Assembly: GCF_023273875.1 (NCBI RefSeq)
Contig: NZ_CP096882.1
Coordinates: 4,712,001-4,776,000, forward strand
Reading direction: 5' to 3'
DNA: 64,000 nt
DNA from: Pseudarthrobacter sp. SSS035
GTDB taxonomy: Bacteria > Actinomycetota > Actinomycetes > Actinomycetales > Micrococcaceae
This document shows, one piece after another, positions 43,191 through 51,470 of the stretch. The number at the start of each line of letters is the position of its first letter. The first letter of the stretch is position 1. The notes beneath the pieces were generated by a model, which saw only the letters and a list, made by a program, of their open reading frames with translations, ran no database searches and was not told where the DNA came from. The position numbers and the translations under genes are program-made.

Positions 43191-43206
43191 AGTACCAGAA
43201 CTGGCC
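43191..43206 (+). promoter_or_regulatory. conserved 16-bp element upstream of PhyH gene, copy 1
   Basis: AGTACCAGAACTGGCC lies 45 bases before the ATG of the dioxygenase at 43252. AGTACCGGAACTGGTC occurs 46 bases before the dioxygenase ATG at 63838. The two match at 14 of 16 positions at almost identical spacing, while surrounding sequence does not align well. It is a candidate AraC binding site or -35 region. Confidence 0.6.
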
Positions 43207-43251
43207 GAGAACAGCGTGGCTCCTGACAGCCAGCTCATCCAAGCTGGAATC

Positions 43252-44070
43252 ATGACAACCACCAAGACCCAGAGTCTGAACGCACCCTACACACTGTCGC
43301 CAAGCCACCTTCAGGATTTCAACGATCAAGGATTCATCCGTCTTCCCGAAGTCTTGGATCCGGAAACAGTGTCCAGCTTCGAACCGGAGATCACCTCGAA
43401 AGTCCGGGAGCTCAACACCCAACACCTCCCCCTGGAAGAGCGCGACACCTACAACAAGGCCTTCCTGCAGGTCTCCAATCTGTGGACCCACAGCGAAAAG
43501 GTCCGCGAGTTTGTGTTCTCAGCCCGCCTGGCCAAAATCGCCGCCGACCTCCTCGGCGTCAAAAGTGTCCGGCTCTACCACGATCAAGCCCTGTATAAGG
43601 AATCCGGCGGAGGCATCACCCCGTGGCACGCCGACCAATACTATTGGCCCGTCTCAAGCGACCGCACCGTCACGGTGTGGATCCCCCTCCAAGCGACCCC
43701 GCTCGAAATGGGACCCCTCTCGTTCGCTACGGGGAGCCACGAATTTGAATTCGGACGGAACCTGCCCATCAGCGACGAATCCGAGCAGCAGCTGAAAAAA
43801 ACGCTCGCTGAGCAGAACTATCCCCTGGATGAAGAACCTTACGACATCGGTGACGTCAGCTACCATCTCGGCTGGACCTTCCATCGCGCCGGAGCTAACC
43901 GATCCGGTCAACCAAGGGCAGTCATCACCATGATCTACATGGATGCAGACATCGAGGTCACAGAACCGACGAATGCGGCCCAAAAGAAGGATCTGGACCA
44001 ATGGATGCCGGGCACGAGCATTGGCACGGTCCCCGCCGGACCAATAAACCCGATTCTGTGGACTCCGTAG
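43252..44070 (+). CDS. phytanoyl-CoA dioxygenase-family (PhyH) Fe(II)/2-oxoglutarate oxygenase 1
   Basis: Cupin-fold oxygenase of 272 residues. The iron ligands are His126 and Asp128 in WHADQYYW and His211 in TFHRAGAN; the 2-oxoglutarate Arg is probably in GQPRAVITMIY. The N-terminus LSPSHLQDFNDQGFIRLPEVLDPETVSSFEPEI is shared with the partial gene at 63838, so the two are close paralogues. Bacterial PhyH proteins hydroxylate small molecules such as ectoine, alkyl groups or sugars; the substrate here is unknown. ATG 43252 is chosen because similarity begins there. The gene is divergent from an AraC regulator and ends at a strong terminator. Confidence 0.9.
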   Translation: MTTTKTQSLNAPYTLSPSHLQDFNDQGFIRLPEVLDPETVSSFEPEITSKVRELNTQHLPLEERDTYNKAFLQVSNLWTHSEKVREFVFSARLAKIAADLLGVKSVRLYHDQALYKESGGGITPWHADQYYWPVSSDRTVTVWIPLQATPLEMGPLSFATGSHEFEFGRNLPISDESEQQLKKTLAEQNYPLDEEPYDIGDVSYHLGWTFHRAGANRSGQPRAVITMIYMDADIEVTEPTNAAQKKDLDQWMPGTSIGTVPAGPINPILWTP

Positions 44071-44095
44071 ACATCAGCTGGTGCTACATATTCCA

Positions 44096-44133
44096 TGCAA
44101 AGCCCCGTGGTCAGCAGATCACGGGGCTTTGCA
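44096..44133 (+). terminator. intrinsic terminator after PhyH gene 1
   Basis: TGCAAAGCCCCGTG at 44096-44109 pairs perfectly with CACGGGGCTTTGCA at 44120-44133 around a ten-base loop. The 3' arm carries CTTT followed by GCATT. Its position 26 bases after the stop supports termination; the A and T arms could let it work in both directions. Confidence 0.75.
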
Positions 44134-44272
44134 TTGGTGCCGCGGCCCGGCAAGTTCATGGTCTGCGTTCCGTAATTGTCATGATCAGATATTTTCTGAA
44201 AGGATCTGACATTCTTCCCGGCTTATCTACGTGCCATGCTCGATGGGAACACGATTGATCAGAAAGGGAATC

Positions 44273-45151
44273 ATGTCCACTCCGCTAACCGACCATTCAC
44301 CCGCAATGCACGATTCGATCACGAGCGACTTCGTTGCCCAGTACCGAAAAAACGGTTTCGCCATCCTCAGGAACGCCCTCAGCACGACGGAGGTGACCGC
44401 CATCAACGAGGAAGCCCTACGCATCTGCCGGGACGGTTTCGGCGACTCGCCGGAGATACGGGGAGTCTCGGATGCTGAGATGTTGCGCAAGTTCCTGTGC
44501 ATCCACTACCCGCACAAACTCTCCGACCTTGCGCTGGCGGCCATGAAGCACCCCACGATCGTTAAGGCGCTCGAGGGAGTCATCGGTCCGAATGTGAAGG
44601 CGATGCAGTCAATGCTGTTCATCAAGTCGGAAGGCAAACCAGGTCAGGCTTGGCATCAGGACGAACACTTCATCCCCACCCGGGACCGCTCCCTGACAGC
44701 AGCATGGATTGCGCTCGACGACGCGACGGTCGAAAACGGCTGTCTCTGGGTGCTCCCGGGATCCCATCAGCGTGGCGTGCTCTACCCGGATCGAAAGCAA
44801 GACGACCCACGATTCGATTGCAGTACGGAGGCGTTCGATTTCCCCTACTCCGACAATGACGCGATTCCTGTGCAGATCCCGGCTGGGGCGGCACTCATCT
44901 TCAATGGATACCTGCTTCACCGCTCGCTGGAAAACTCTGGCAAGCACGGATACCGGCGCGCCCTGGTCAACCACTACATGAGCGCCGAGTCGCTCCTGCC
45001 ATGGAAAAAGCCCCAAGGCGAGTACTTCGGGGAATACGACTACCGCGACATCGTCCTCGTTGCAGGCGACGACCCGTACGCACACAAAGGACTTGTCGAC
45101 GAGTCAAAAGCATATTCCCGTGCCGAGAAAGACGGTGGCTGCGATCGATAG
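44273..45151 (+). CDS. PhyH-family Fe(II)/2-oxoglutarate oxygenase 2
   Basis: Oxygenase of 292 residues from ATG 44273, preceded by AAAGGGA. Iron ligands are His128 and Asp130 in AWHQDEHF and His216 in LLHRSLENSG; the co-substrate Arg is in GYRRALVNHY. The motif WHQDEHFIPTRDRSLTAAWIALDDATVENGCLWVLPGSH is classical for bacterial PhyH. It is not closely similar to oxygenase 1. It probably forms an operon with the beta-propeller gene 43 bases downstream. Its own regulator is not obvious; it may be read from its own promoter after the terminator at 44.1 kb. Confidence 0.9.
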   Translation: MSTPLTDHSPAMHDSITSDFVAQYRKNGFAILRNALSTTEVTAINEEALRICRDGFGDSPEIRGVSDAEMLRKFLCIHYPHKLSDLALAAMKHPTIVKALEGVIGPNVKAMQSMLFIKSEGKPGQAWHQDEHFIPTRDRSLTAAWIALDDATVENGCLWVLPGSHQRGVLYPDRKQDDPRFDCSTEAFDFPYSDNDAIPVQIPAGAALIFNGYLLHRSLENSGKHGYRRALVNHYMSAESLLPWKKPQGEYFGEYDYRDIVLVAGDDPYAHKGLVDESKAYSRAEKDGGCDR

Positions 45152-45194
45152 AGCACCCGCTGTCGCTGAAACTCAGCCACAGGAAACGCCCACG

Positions 45195-46202
45195 ATGGAT
45201 ACCAGCCAAATCTCGAAGGGAGACAGCCTGCCCGCCGTCACCATCGGCAACCGTGGCTACGCATGGGACGACATCCCTGTCGATGACGTGCACGAACGGG
45301 CCTGGGCGCACCCCGGCATCACGTCCGGCCTCGACGGAACGCTGTACCTGACTGACGCATCGGGATCCCACCTGGTCACCATCAGCCCCGGAAACGCCAT
45401 CGCAAGAGTCCCCATCGACACGACCGAATGCCACGGTCTTGCCCTCGACCCGCGAGGAGGGATCTGGATAGTCGACAACGGGCAAAAAGCAGTTCCTCAT
45501 GGAGCAAACTACAAGGCTGTGACCAACGGGGGCCGAACCGCACGATTCGCCTTCAGCGGGGAGATCCTGCAGGTCCTCGAATGCCCGGACGGTCTGCCCT
45601 GGAGCCCTACCAGCGTGGCAGTGCACAATGATGGAAACGACGCCGATGCACGAGTCTGGGTTGCTGACGGCTACGGGCGAGGCCTGGTTCATTGCTTTAC
45701 ACAGTACGGAAAGCTTCTATGGACCTCAGACGGCCGCGAAAGCGGCACCCCGTTTGTGACGCCGCACGCAATCATCGTCGATACCCGCTCCACCCCGCCG
45801 CGGCTCCTCGTCGCCGATCGCGGGAATCACCGCGTTGTCGCCCTTTCCTTGGACGGTAAAATCCTCGGTACCTTCGGACAGGAGGAGCTCACCAGTCCGT
45901 CTGGGTTCGCCATCAACGGCAATCACCTGCTGGTAACAGAGCTCTACGGCCGGCTCGCCGTATTCGATAGGACTGATGCACTCACCGGCACAGTGGGCAA
46001 CATCCTCGAAGAGCGGCCGGCAGGGTGGCCAAACTCAATCGTGGAGGGCATCACGTCCAGACCCCCCGTTGTGCACGGCACCTTCAGGAGTCCACACGGC
46101 ATCACAACAACAGCAAAGGGCGACATCATCATCACCGAATGGTTCATCGGCGGCAGGATCACCCGCCTATCGCCGACTACGACCGAGACCGACCCCGCCT
46201 AA
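45195..46202 (+). CDS. NHL/SMP-30-like beta-propeller protein
   Basis: Protein of 335 residues from ATG 45195 with AGGAAA before it. Repeated blades are visible: HPGITSGLDGTLYLTDASGSHLVTIS, CHGLALDPRGGIWIVDNGQK, RVWVADGYGRGLVHCF, RLLVADRGNHRVVALSLDGKILGTFG and SPHGITTTAKGDIIITEW. These resemble NHL repeats and the peptidyl-amidating-lyase-like propellers. No signal peptide is seen. It follows oxygenase 2 at 43 bases, so it may act on the hydroxylated product, for example by lyase or lactonase chemistry; hydroxylation followed by lyase cleavage is the logic of peptide amidation. This role is inference only. Confidence 0.78.
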   Translation: MDTSQISKGDSLPAVTIGNRGYAWDDIPVDDVHERAWAHPGITSGLDGTLYLTDASGSHLVTISPGNAIARVPIDTTECHGLALDPRGGIWIVDNGQKAVPHGANYKAVTNGGRTARFAFSGEILQVLECPDGLPWSPTSVAVHNDGNDADARVWVADGYGRGLVHCFTQYGKLLWTSDGRESGTPFVTPHAIIVDTRSTPPRLLVADRGNHRVVALSLDGKILGTFGQEELTSPSGFAINGNHLLVTELYGRLAVFDRTDALTGTVGNILEERPAGWPNSIVEGITSRPPVVHGTFRSPHGITTTAKGDIIITEWFIGGRITRLSPTTTETDPA

Positions 46203-46344
46203 CATCACACCGCCGTTTGTTCGAGGCCCGAAAAGTTTCATACCAAGTCTCGGACGTGTCTGGCATTCAGAATCACAGCGGTGTCAGCGCTGGTCGAAAA
46301 GTGAGCCGTTTCGTGGGTTGAAAAGTGAGCCACGTTGACGTTGG

Positions 46345-46629
46345 CTATTCTGCCGTATTTCCTGGTCTTGTCGAGGGCAGCGAGTCCGCCGGCGCGTGTT
46401 TGAGCCGGTAGCTGGAGCCTTTGAGGGTGATGACTTCGGCGTGGTGGACGATGCGGTCGATCATGGCTGAGGCGACGACCTGGTCACCGAACACGTCGCC
46501 CCAGCGTATTGAAGTTCCCACATGTTCGAGGTCAGGATCAGCGAGGCGTGCTCGTAGCGTGAGGAGACGAGCTGGAAGAACAGGTTCGCGGCGTCCTGTT
46601 CAAACGGGATGTAGCCGACCTCATCAATC
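46345..46629 (-). pseudogene. istB relic of an IS21-type element
   Basis: The minus strand gives IDEVGYIPFEQDAANLFFQLVSSRYEHASLILTSN, then a frame change, then RWGDVFGDQVVASAMIDRIVHHAEVITLKGSSYRLKHAPAD and a stop at 46345. This is the C-terminal half of an IstB close to the one at 23740-24498. The Walker A half is missing because the recombinase element begins at 46629. A small indel destroys the SNLPFSRW junction. The 140 bases between the propeller gene and this relic hold nothing recognised. Confidence 0.85.
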
Positions 46630-46748
46630 TATGCGGACATCCGCATAGGTCGACCTATGCCGAGCCCGCGACTATGCCGAGGCTTCGCGGCAGCGGCCGT
46701 TGGCACTTGGTTTTCCTCGAAGAGGTCAGCCGCGGCGTATCGGCATAG
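46629..46748 (+). repeat. palindromic recombinase-site array at the RIT left end
   Basis: CTATGCGGA and TCCGCATAG form an inverted pair at 46629-46648 with a two-base gap. GCATAGGTCGACCTATGC at 46643-46660 is a perfect 18-bp palindrome overlapping it. CTATGCCGA recurs at 46655-46663 and 46672-46680, and its complement TCGGCATAG lies at 46740-46748. In total the nonamer CTATGC[CG]GA occurs three times forward and twice in reverse within 120 bases, just before the first recombinase gene. Binding by the Rit recombinases is inferred. Confidence 0.75.
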
Positions 46749-46808
46749 TTTCTCGGGAGGAGCCTGTTCATGGGAGCAACCGTGCTTCCGTGAAGGAGGC
46801 GAAGTGCA

Positions 46809-48007
46809 GTGTCGGGAACGAGAAGGAAAGCTGGCCATCTTTGGCCGCACATCGAGGGTTACCGGGAGTGGTTGACGCGGCGGGGTTACACGCCGGGCAC
46901 GGTCCGGAACATGCTGAAGGATTTGGGGCAGGTTGGCCTGTGGCTGTCTGCGGAACGGCTGAGGATCGAGGATCTGAACGAGGAACGGATGTCCTTGTTC
47001 CAGTCTGCCCGGCGAGGGGTTGGCCGGAGCAGGAGCCCACGTCCCCGCGCTTTGGTTCCGCTGATGAGCTACCTGCGGGAGGCAGGCGCCGTCCCTCAAA
47101 GAGCGCCGGCGGTGACGGTATTGGGTTCGCTTCTGGCGTCGTATCGGTTATGGATGGTGGAGGAGCGTGGCTTGGCGGCGACCACTGTGCTGCGTTAGGA
47201 GAACACTGCCCGGCGTTTCCTTGAGGAGTCCTCGGCCGGTGGCGTACTCGCTCCGGGGCTCTGACCGGGGCGGATGTTAATGCGTTTCTGCTGCGGGAAT
47301 TCGCCCGGGTGTCGGCTGGATCGGCGAAGGGCCGCGTGGCCGAGCTGCGTTCGGTTCTTCGGTTTCTCTATCTGCGGGGCATCACCGGGTTGGAGCTGGG
47401 GGCGTCAGTTCCTCCGGTGGGTGGGTGGCGTTTCGCGAATCTGCCGCAACCGGGGATGTCCGCGGCGGATGTGCAACTTCTTCTCGACAGCTTTGACCGC
47501 AGCACGATGGTCGATGTCAGGGACTTTGCGATAGTGATGCTGGTGTCGCGGCTGGGGTTAAGATCCATCGAGGTCGCCAGGATGGAACTGCGTGATATTG
47601 ATTGGCGGTCCGGGGAACTCCTGGTCCGGGGAAAGGCGCGCCGGCAAGACCGGTTGCCGTTACCGTCAGAGGTCGGCGAAGCCTTGGTAGCCTATCTGTC
47701 CTCTGGTCGGAATCCTGTAGATGCCGTGAACGTGTTCCTGACCTGCCGGGCTCCGCGGGGACCGATCCGTGCCGACTTGGTTGGCGACGTTGTTCAGCGG
47801 GCCTGCAAACGTGCAGGCCTGCCCAACGTTGGAGCTCACGGGCTGCGGCGCGCCCACGCCGGTGAACTGCTCCGCCACGGCGCCGGCCTGGTGGCGATCA
47901 GTCAGGTCCTTCGCCATCAGGATCTGGCCACGACCGCCCTCTATGCCAAGGTTGACCTGGTCGCGCTGCGCCAGGTTGCCCAGCCGTGGCCGGGGGCCGT
48001 GCGGTGA
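46809..48007 (+). pseudogene. tyrosine recombinase RitA-like, frameshifted
   Basis: It starts at GTG 46809 with AAGGAGG in front. The N-terminal part reads YREWLTRRGYTPGTVRNMLKDLGQVGLWL and stops at 47198; the C-terminal part continues in other frames as FLYLRGITG, then VDVRDFAIVMLVSRLGLRSIEVARMELRDIDW, GAHGLRRAHAGELL and ISQVLRHQDLATTALYAKVD. The catalytic Arg (GLRSIEVA), His-x-x-Arg (HGLRR), His (RHQD) and Tyr (ALYAKVD) are all present in the second part. At least one stop and one frameshift around 47200-47300 break the gene. The 3' end overlaps the next recombinase gene. Confidence 0.85.
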
Positions 48008-48936
48008 GTGCGCTGGAGCAGGATCTCGCGGACTACCTGCAACTGCGCCGTTCGCTCGGACACGAAATGGCCGAGGCCCGATGGCTGCTGCCAGGCTTCG
48101 TGGCTTATCTCGACGGTCTCGGAGCGTCCACCGTGACGATTCAGGCGGCGCTGGAATGGGCGCAGCAATCGCCGACAGGCCACGTGACGACCGCGGGGCC
48201 GCGGCGGATGACGGCAGCACGGGGGTTCGCCCGCTACCTGGCCGGCATTTACCCCGGGACGGAGATCCCGCCGTTGGGTCTGATGCCGCACCGGCAGCGA
48301 TGGCGCCAGCCGTTCATCTACTCCGCCGCCGACATCGAGGCGTTGATGGGCCAGGCACGCATCTCGATTACTCCACCTCTTCGGGCAGCGACTTACGAGA
48401 CTCTGGTCGGGCTCCTTGCGGCCGGTGGTTTGCGGATTGGTGAGGCAATCAAGCTAGACCGCAGTGACATCGGCTGGTCCGAGGGTCTGCTGCTGATCCG
48501 CGAATCCAAGTTCGGCAAATCCAGGCTGGTTCCACTTCACAGCACTGCCATGCAGGCACTGAGCGCATACGCCCAACTCCGCGACGAGCTCGAACCCCGA
48601 CCTGAGGAGCCAAGCTTCTTCGTGTCCCAGACCCACAGACGCCTCTGCTACGTGGTCGTCTGCCAGACATTCCGGCAGTTGGTCAATGCCGCAGGTGTCG
48701 GGGCCGGGGCACCTTCTGCGCCCAGGCTTCACGATCTGCGCCATGCTTTCGCGGTCCGCACCCTGCTCAGCTGGTATCGTACCGGCGAGGACGTGCAGGC
48801 GAAGCTTCCATGGCTGTCGACCTACCTGGGGCACCGCGAACCGGCATCCACCTACTGGTATCTCTCCGCCGCACCGGAGCTGCTGTCCCTTGCAGCGTCA
48901 CGCCAGAATACCGGCTGGTCGGCGGTGCGCTCATGA
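48004..48936 (+). CDS. tyrosine recombinase RitB-like
   Basis: Intact site-specific recombinase of 310 residues from GTG 48004, overlapping the previous gene as GTGA. The N-terminal SAM-like domain begins LEQDLADYLQLRRSLGHEMAEA. The catalytic residues are Arg in GGLRIGEAIKLDRSDI, Lys in ESKFGKSRLVP, HDLRHAFAVR (His-x-x-Arg), LGHREPASTYWYLSAAPEL (His and Tyr). The stop overlaps the start of a third recombinase (ATGA). With its partners broken it is unlikely to mobilise the element alone. Confidence 0.9.
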   Translation: MSALEQDLADYLQLRRSLGHEMAEARWLLPGFVAYLDGLGASTVTIQAALEWAQQSPTGHVTTAGPRRMTAARGFARYLAGIYPGTEIPPLGLMPHRQRWRQPFIYSAADIEALMGQARISITPPLRAATYETLVGLLAAGGLRIGEAIKLDRSDIGWSEGLLLIRESKFGKSRLVPLHSTAMQALSAYAQLRDELEPRPEEPSFFVSQTHRRLCYVVVCQTFRQLVNAAGVGAGAPSAPRLHDLRHAFAVRTLLSWYRTGEDVQAKLPWLSTYLGHREPASTYWYLSAAPELLSLAASRQNTGWSAVRS

Positions 48937-49017
48937 CGCTGATCGCACCGACACTGCAGATGTTTTTTACCGACAGGCGTGCCCAACAGCGCCAAGCCAG
49001 CCCGCGGACCGTCGCAG
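48933..49017 (+). pseudogene. tyrosine recombinase RitC-like, N-terminal stub
   Basis: MTLIAPTLQMFFTDRRAQQ followed by ASPRTVA is the usual opening of the third RIT recombinase. After about 28 codons the sequence changes to the inverted repeat at 49018 and then the 3' end of the dioxygenase gene on the other strand. The catalytic domain is entirely missing, so a deletion removed the right side of the element. Confidence 0.75.
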
Positions 49018-49047
49018 TGAGGTGTGTCAAGGATCTGACACACCTCA
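49018..49047 (-). terminator. hairpin at the 3' end of PhyH gene 3
   Basis: TGAGGTGTGTCA at 49018-49029 and TGACACACCTCA at 49036-49047 are perfect complements around AGGATC. It lies 21 bases after the stop of the minus-strand dioxygenase gene. There is no T-run, so termination strength is uncertain. It also marks the point where RIT sequence ends. Confidence 0.55.
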
Positions 49048-49067
49048 CCCTCGGCCTCAAAGGGGAT

Positions 49068-49850
49068 TCAACGCCAGTCGTCGCTGCCGCGGAACGGCAT
49101 ATGTTCTCCGTCGTTGAACCGGGGTAGAGCGAGGTACTCGTTCACACCGTCTACGGGTCGGCCACGCAGCAGGAATGGCGATGCGGCCTCCGGCTTCATA
49201 ATTCTCGTCGACGTTGGGATGTATCGGATGGTGAGCCCTCGGCGCCATCTGTCTGAGGTGTTGGCGTTCGAACCGTGGACGCTGTTGGGGTGGTGCACGG
49301 ACACCCCGCCTGGCTGCAGGATCAAGTCAACGGGCTGCGCGTCGTCGAGTTGTGCGTCGATGATCTGGCTCCGCAGCACGCTGTTGGTGTCATCCGATTC
49401 TTTCATCCCGGACAGTTCCCTGTGATGGCTCTTGGGGATCACGCGGAGGCAGCCATTTCCGGAATCAGACTCGCTGACCGCAAGCCATAGGCTCACCACG
49501 TTCATGGGCTCAAGCGGCCAGAACGCGCCGTCTTGGTGCCACTGCACAGCTTGACCGGTCCTGGGTGGCTTACAGATGTAGTGCGTGGCGAACAACGCGA
49601 TGTCGGGTCCGATGAATTGTTCGGCGATGTCCAGAAGCCGGTTGTCGGAGACCAGCCGAAGCCAGAAGGGGTCGTTGCGTGAGAGTTTGTGTCCTAGTTG
49701 CTCCGGTCGAAGGTCGGGGTGCTTGTCCAGCAGCCAATCGACATGGCTGTCGGCTTCGGCGATGAGGTCTTGGTCGAGTACGTCGGGGAAGGTCACGTAT
49801 CCTTCCCGGTCATAATGATCGCGGGTATTTGGCCCAGTGGTGACGGTCAT
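49068..49850 (-). CDS. PhyH-family Fe(II)/2-oxoglutarate oxygenase 3
   Basis: Oxygenase of 260 residues from an ATG with a strong GGAGGAACCC site. The iron ligands are in AVQWHQDGAFWPLEPMNVVSLWLAVSESDSGNGCLRVIPKSH (His, Asp) and the distal His in VSVHHPNSVHGSNANTS; the co-substrate Arg is in RWRRGLTIRYIPT. HYICKPPRTGQ before the metal site is typical of the family. It is divergent from an AraC gene across 78 bases that contain a palindrome. It is not the same subtype as oxygenases 1 and 2. Its substrate is unknown. Confidence 0.9.
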   Translation of the reverse strand: MTVTTGPNTRDHYDREGYVTFPDVLDQDLIAEADSHVDWLLDKHPDLRPEQLGHKLSRNDPFWLRLVSDNRLLDIAEQFIGPDIALFATHYICKPPRTGQAVQWHQDGAFWPLEPMNVVSLWLAVSESDSGNGCLRVIPKSHHRELSGMKESDDTNSVLRSQIIDAQLDDAQPVDLILQPGGVSVHHPNSVHGSNANTSDRWRRGLTIRYIPTSTRIMKPEAASPFLLRGRPVDGVNEYLALPRFNDGEHMPFRGSDDWR

Positions 49851-49864
49851 GGGTTCCTCCAGTA

Positions 49865-49883
49865 GCTAGTTGATAGTACTAGC
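49865..49883 (-). promoter_or_regulatory. palindrome between PhyH gene 3 and its AraC gene
   Basis: GCTAGT at 49865-49870 and ACTAGC at 49878-49883 form an inverted repeat with a seven-base centre. It lies within the 78-base divergent intergenic region, 15-33 bases before the dioxygenase start. It may be an operator for the neighbouring AraC protein; it differs from the 16-bp element of the other two pairs. Confidence 0.45.
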
Positions 49884-49928
49884 CTGTATGTTTTTTAATG
49901 ACATTTATTCATCCAAAGGAGCTTTTTC

Positions 49929-50786
49929 TTGTCCCTGAATGACATTGAACCGAAAATGTTGCATCTCGCCGACTACATCTCGGGAGAGGAGAGCCACAAC
50001 GTCGGGCGCAGACGCGCCACCGGCGCTTTTAGGGGCACCCTTCATACCCACGATTTCGCAGAACTGTTTTGGGTCGAGGACGGGTCGCTCACTCACCTGA
50101 TCAATGGTGAGAGCCAAGTACTTACAGAAGGCGATGTGGTGTTCATCCGGCCAGCCGACACGCACACGTTCCGTCCGATCCTCGGCAGGGAGTTCAGCAC
50201 GGTCAGTGTGGCGTTCCCGGCAGAGACGCTGCACTTCCTCGAACAACGCTATTTTTCCGGCACCCCATGGCCATGGTCGGGCACACCACTTCCCAGCACA
50301 CACCATCTCGGCCGACTTCAGCTAGCCCGCCTCAGCGAGCTTCTCGTCAGCAACCCCTCCAGCCGTCTGCTGCTTGAACAAGCCCTTCTCGAACTGCTGT
50401 ACGACGTGGCCGAACCGGCGGGTAAAACACTCCCGTTGTGGCTCAGGACCGCTATTGATCAAGTCGCCGATGACCCGATCGCTCTCAGTCGCGGGGCCCC
50501 CGCACTCGCGCAGCTGGCCTGTCGTAGCCGTGAACACGTCAACAGAATCCTGCGGGAACAGACCGGAAGGACCACCACAGAAACGTTGAACGAACTGCGT
50601 CTGACCCGCGCCGCAAATGAACTGCGAATGACTGATCGTTCGATAGCCACAGTCGCCGCGGAATGCGGGCTCGGCAACCTCAGTCACTTCTATCGGCTAT
50701 TCGCCGCCCGATTCGGGACGACTCCCCGCAGGTACCGGATCAGACATGCGGCTCTCATCCCCGGCAGCCAGCGCAGCAACGGGTAG
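49929..50786 (+). CDS. AraC-family regulator, divergent from PhyH gene 3
   Basis: Regulator of 285 residues from TTG 49929, preceded by AAAGGAG. The cupin N-domain is HDFAELFWVEDGSLTHLINGESQVLTEGDVVFIRPADTHTF. The C-terminal helix-turn-helix pair is APALAQLACRSREHVNRILREQTG and RSIATVAAECGLGNLSHFYRLFAARFGTTPRRYR. An internal ATG ten codons later is the next possible start. It probably activates the adjacent dioxygenase in response to its substrate. Confidence 0.9.
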   Translation: MSLNDIEPKMLHLADYISGEESHNVGRRRATGAFRGTLHTHDFAELFWVEDGSLTHLINGESQVLTEGDVVFIRPADTHTFRPILGREFSTVSVAFPAETLHFLEQRYFSGTPWPWSGTPLPSTHHLGRLQLARLSELLVSNPSSRLLLEQALLELLYDVAEPAGKTLPLWLRTAIDQVADDPIALSRGAPALAQLACRSREHVNRILREQTGRTTTETLNELRLTRAANELRMTDRSIATVAAECGLGNLSHFYRLFAARFGTTPRRYRIRHAALIPGSQRSNG

Positions 50787-51120
50787 CAGTCCAACCGAAG
50801 CGAAGGGTCGGGAGGGTAGTTGTCCAGTACCTGCTCGGCCCAGGAGCCATCGTCGATCGAGAGCGGTCCTGTCTTTGGCGGTGAAGTTGCCGAGCACAAG
50901 CATTTCGATCCCTGGCAGAGAGCGGCAGAATGCGTAGACGTGTCGGCGTGGCGTAGTTCGATCACTCGCCGGTAGAAGGTGAACACAGACTCTGGGTCGT
51001 TGACCTGGGCGGCGGCGTTGATGTCGTTGGGGTTGACCGCGATCCAGGGCGAGCCGGTGCTGAAGCCTGCGTGGCGGGCGGCATCCCATTGGACCGGTGT
51101 GCGGGCGTTGTCGGCTCTTC
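50787..51120 (-). pseudogene. GH13 alpha-glucosidase, C-terminal relic
   Basis: The minus strand gives DNARTPVQWDAARHAGFSTG, SPWIAVNPN, INAAAQVNDPESVFTFYRRVIELRH, then in another frame SLPGIEMLVLGNFTAKDRT and finally YPPDPSLRL. This follows residues 445-575 of the intact GH13 enzyme at 388-2133 almost word for word. A deletion after ELRH, frameshifts and absence of the catalytic barrel make it inactive. It shows that a paralogous alpha-glucosidase gene once belonged to the 51-57 kb sugar cluster. Bases 51121-51262 hold nothing recognised. Confidence 0.85.
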
Positions 51121-51262
51121 GCGCTTCGTGGTGAAAAGCGGGTTCGTGCCGTAGCAATGTAGGAGCTCGTGGCCCTGCTGGCATCGAGCGGCTCGAGGAC
51201 TCGGGTGCCTTAACATCTCCCACGCGGTCGAGCGCTATTCGGACTCAATCATCTATTCGGAC

Positions 51263-51470
51263 TCAATCATCCAGTGAGGCTTCGCCTCTGACCGCCGAAG
51301 TGGTTGGTTGGCTGCCGCTGATGCATCTCGGCCAGCAGGCGCGCGTCGCGTTTGTCTGGTTTGGCCTTGTCGCCCGGGGCTCGCAACAGTTTCGAGGACG
51401 CCGCCACCACGCAGTCAATGCCGCCCGCCGCCAGGTACCGGGCCAGCACATACCCGGTCGGAGAGCTTCT
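51263..51470 (-). pseudogene. IS110-family transposase fragment
   Basis: The minus strand reads [43 protein letters not shown]. This is the segment around the third acidic residue of IS110 DEDD transposases (A.SKL...GD..K.D..DA..LA). Only about 60 residues remain. Its 5' end is fused to the Gfo/Idh relic at about 51470, so an IS110 element or its deletion cut that gene. Confidence 0.75.

Larger units (their letters stand above)
46629..49017 (+). mobile_element. decayed recombinase-in-trio (RIT) element
   Basis: Three consecutive tyrosine recombinase genes overlap head to tail (GTGA at 48004-48007 and ATGA at 48933-48936), the defining arrangement of RIT elements. The first is frameshifted, the second is intact, and the third is cut after about 28 codons. 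The left end is marked by an array of palindromes at 46629-46748, inserted into an istB gene. The right end is missing; the region runs directly into the 3' flank of a dioxygenase gene. The left boundary is inferred from where istB similarity stops. Confidence 0.72.
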
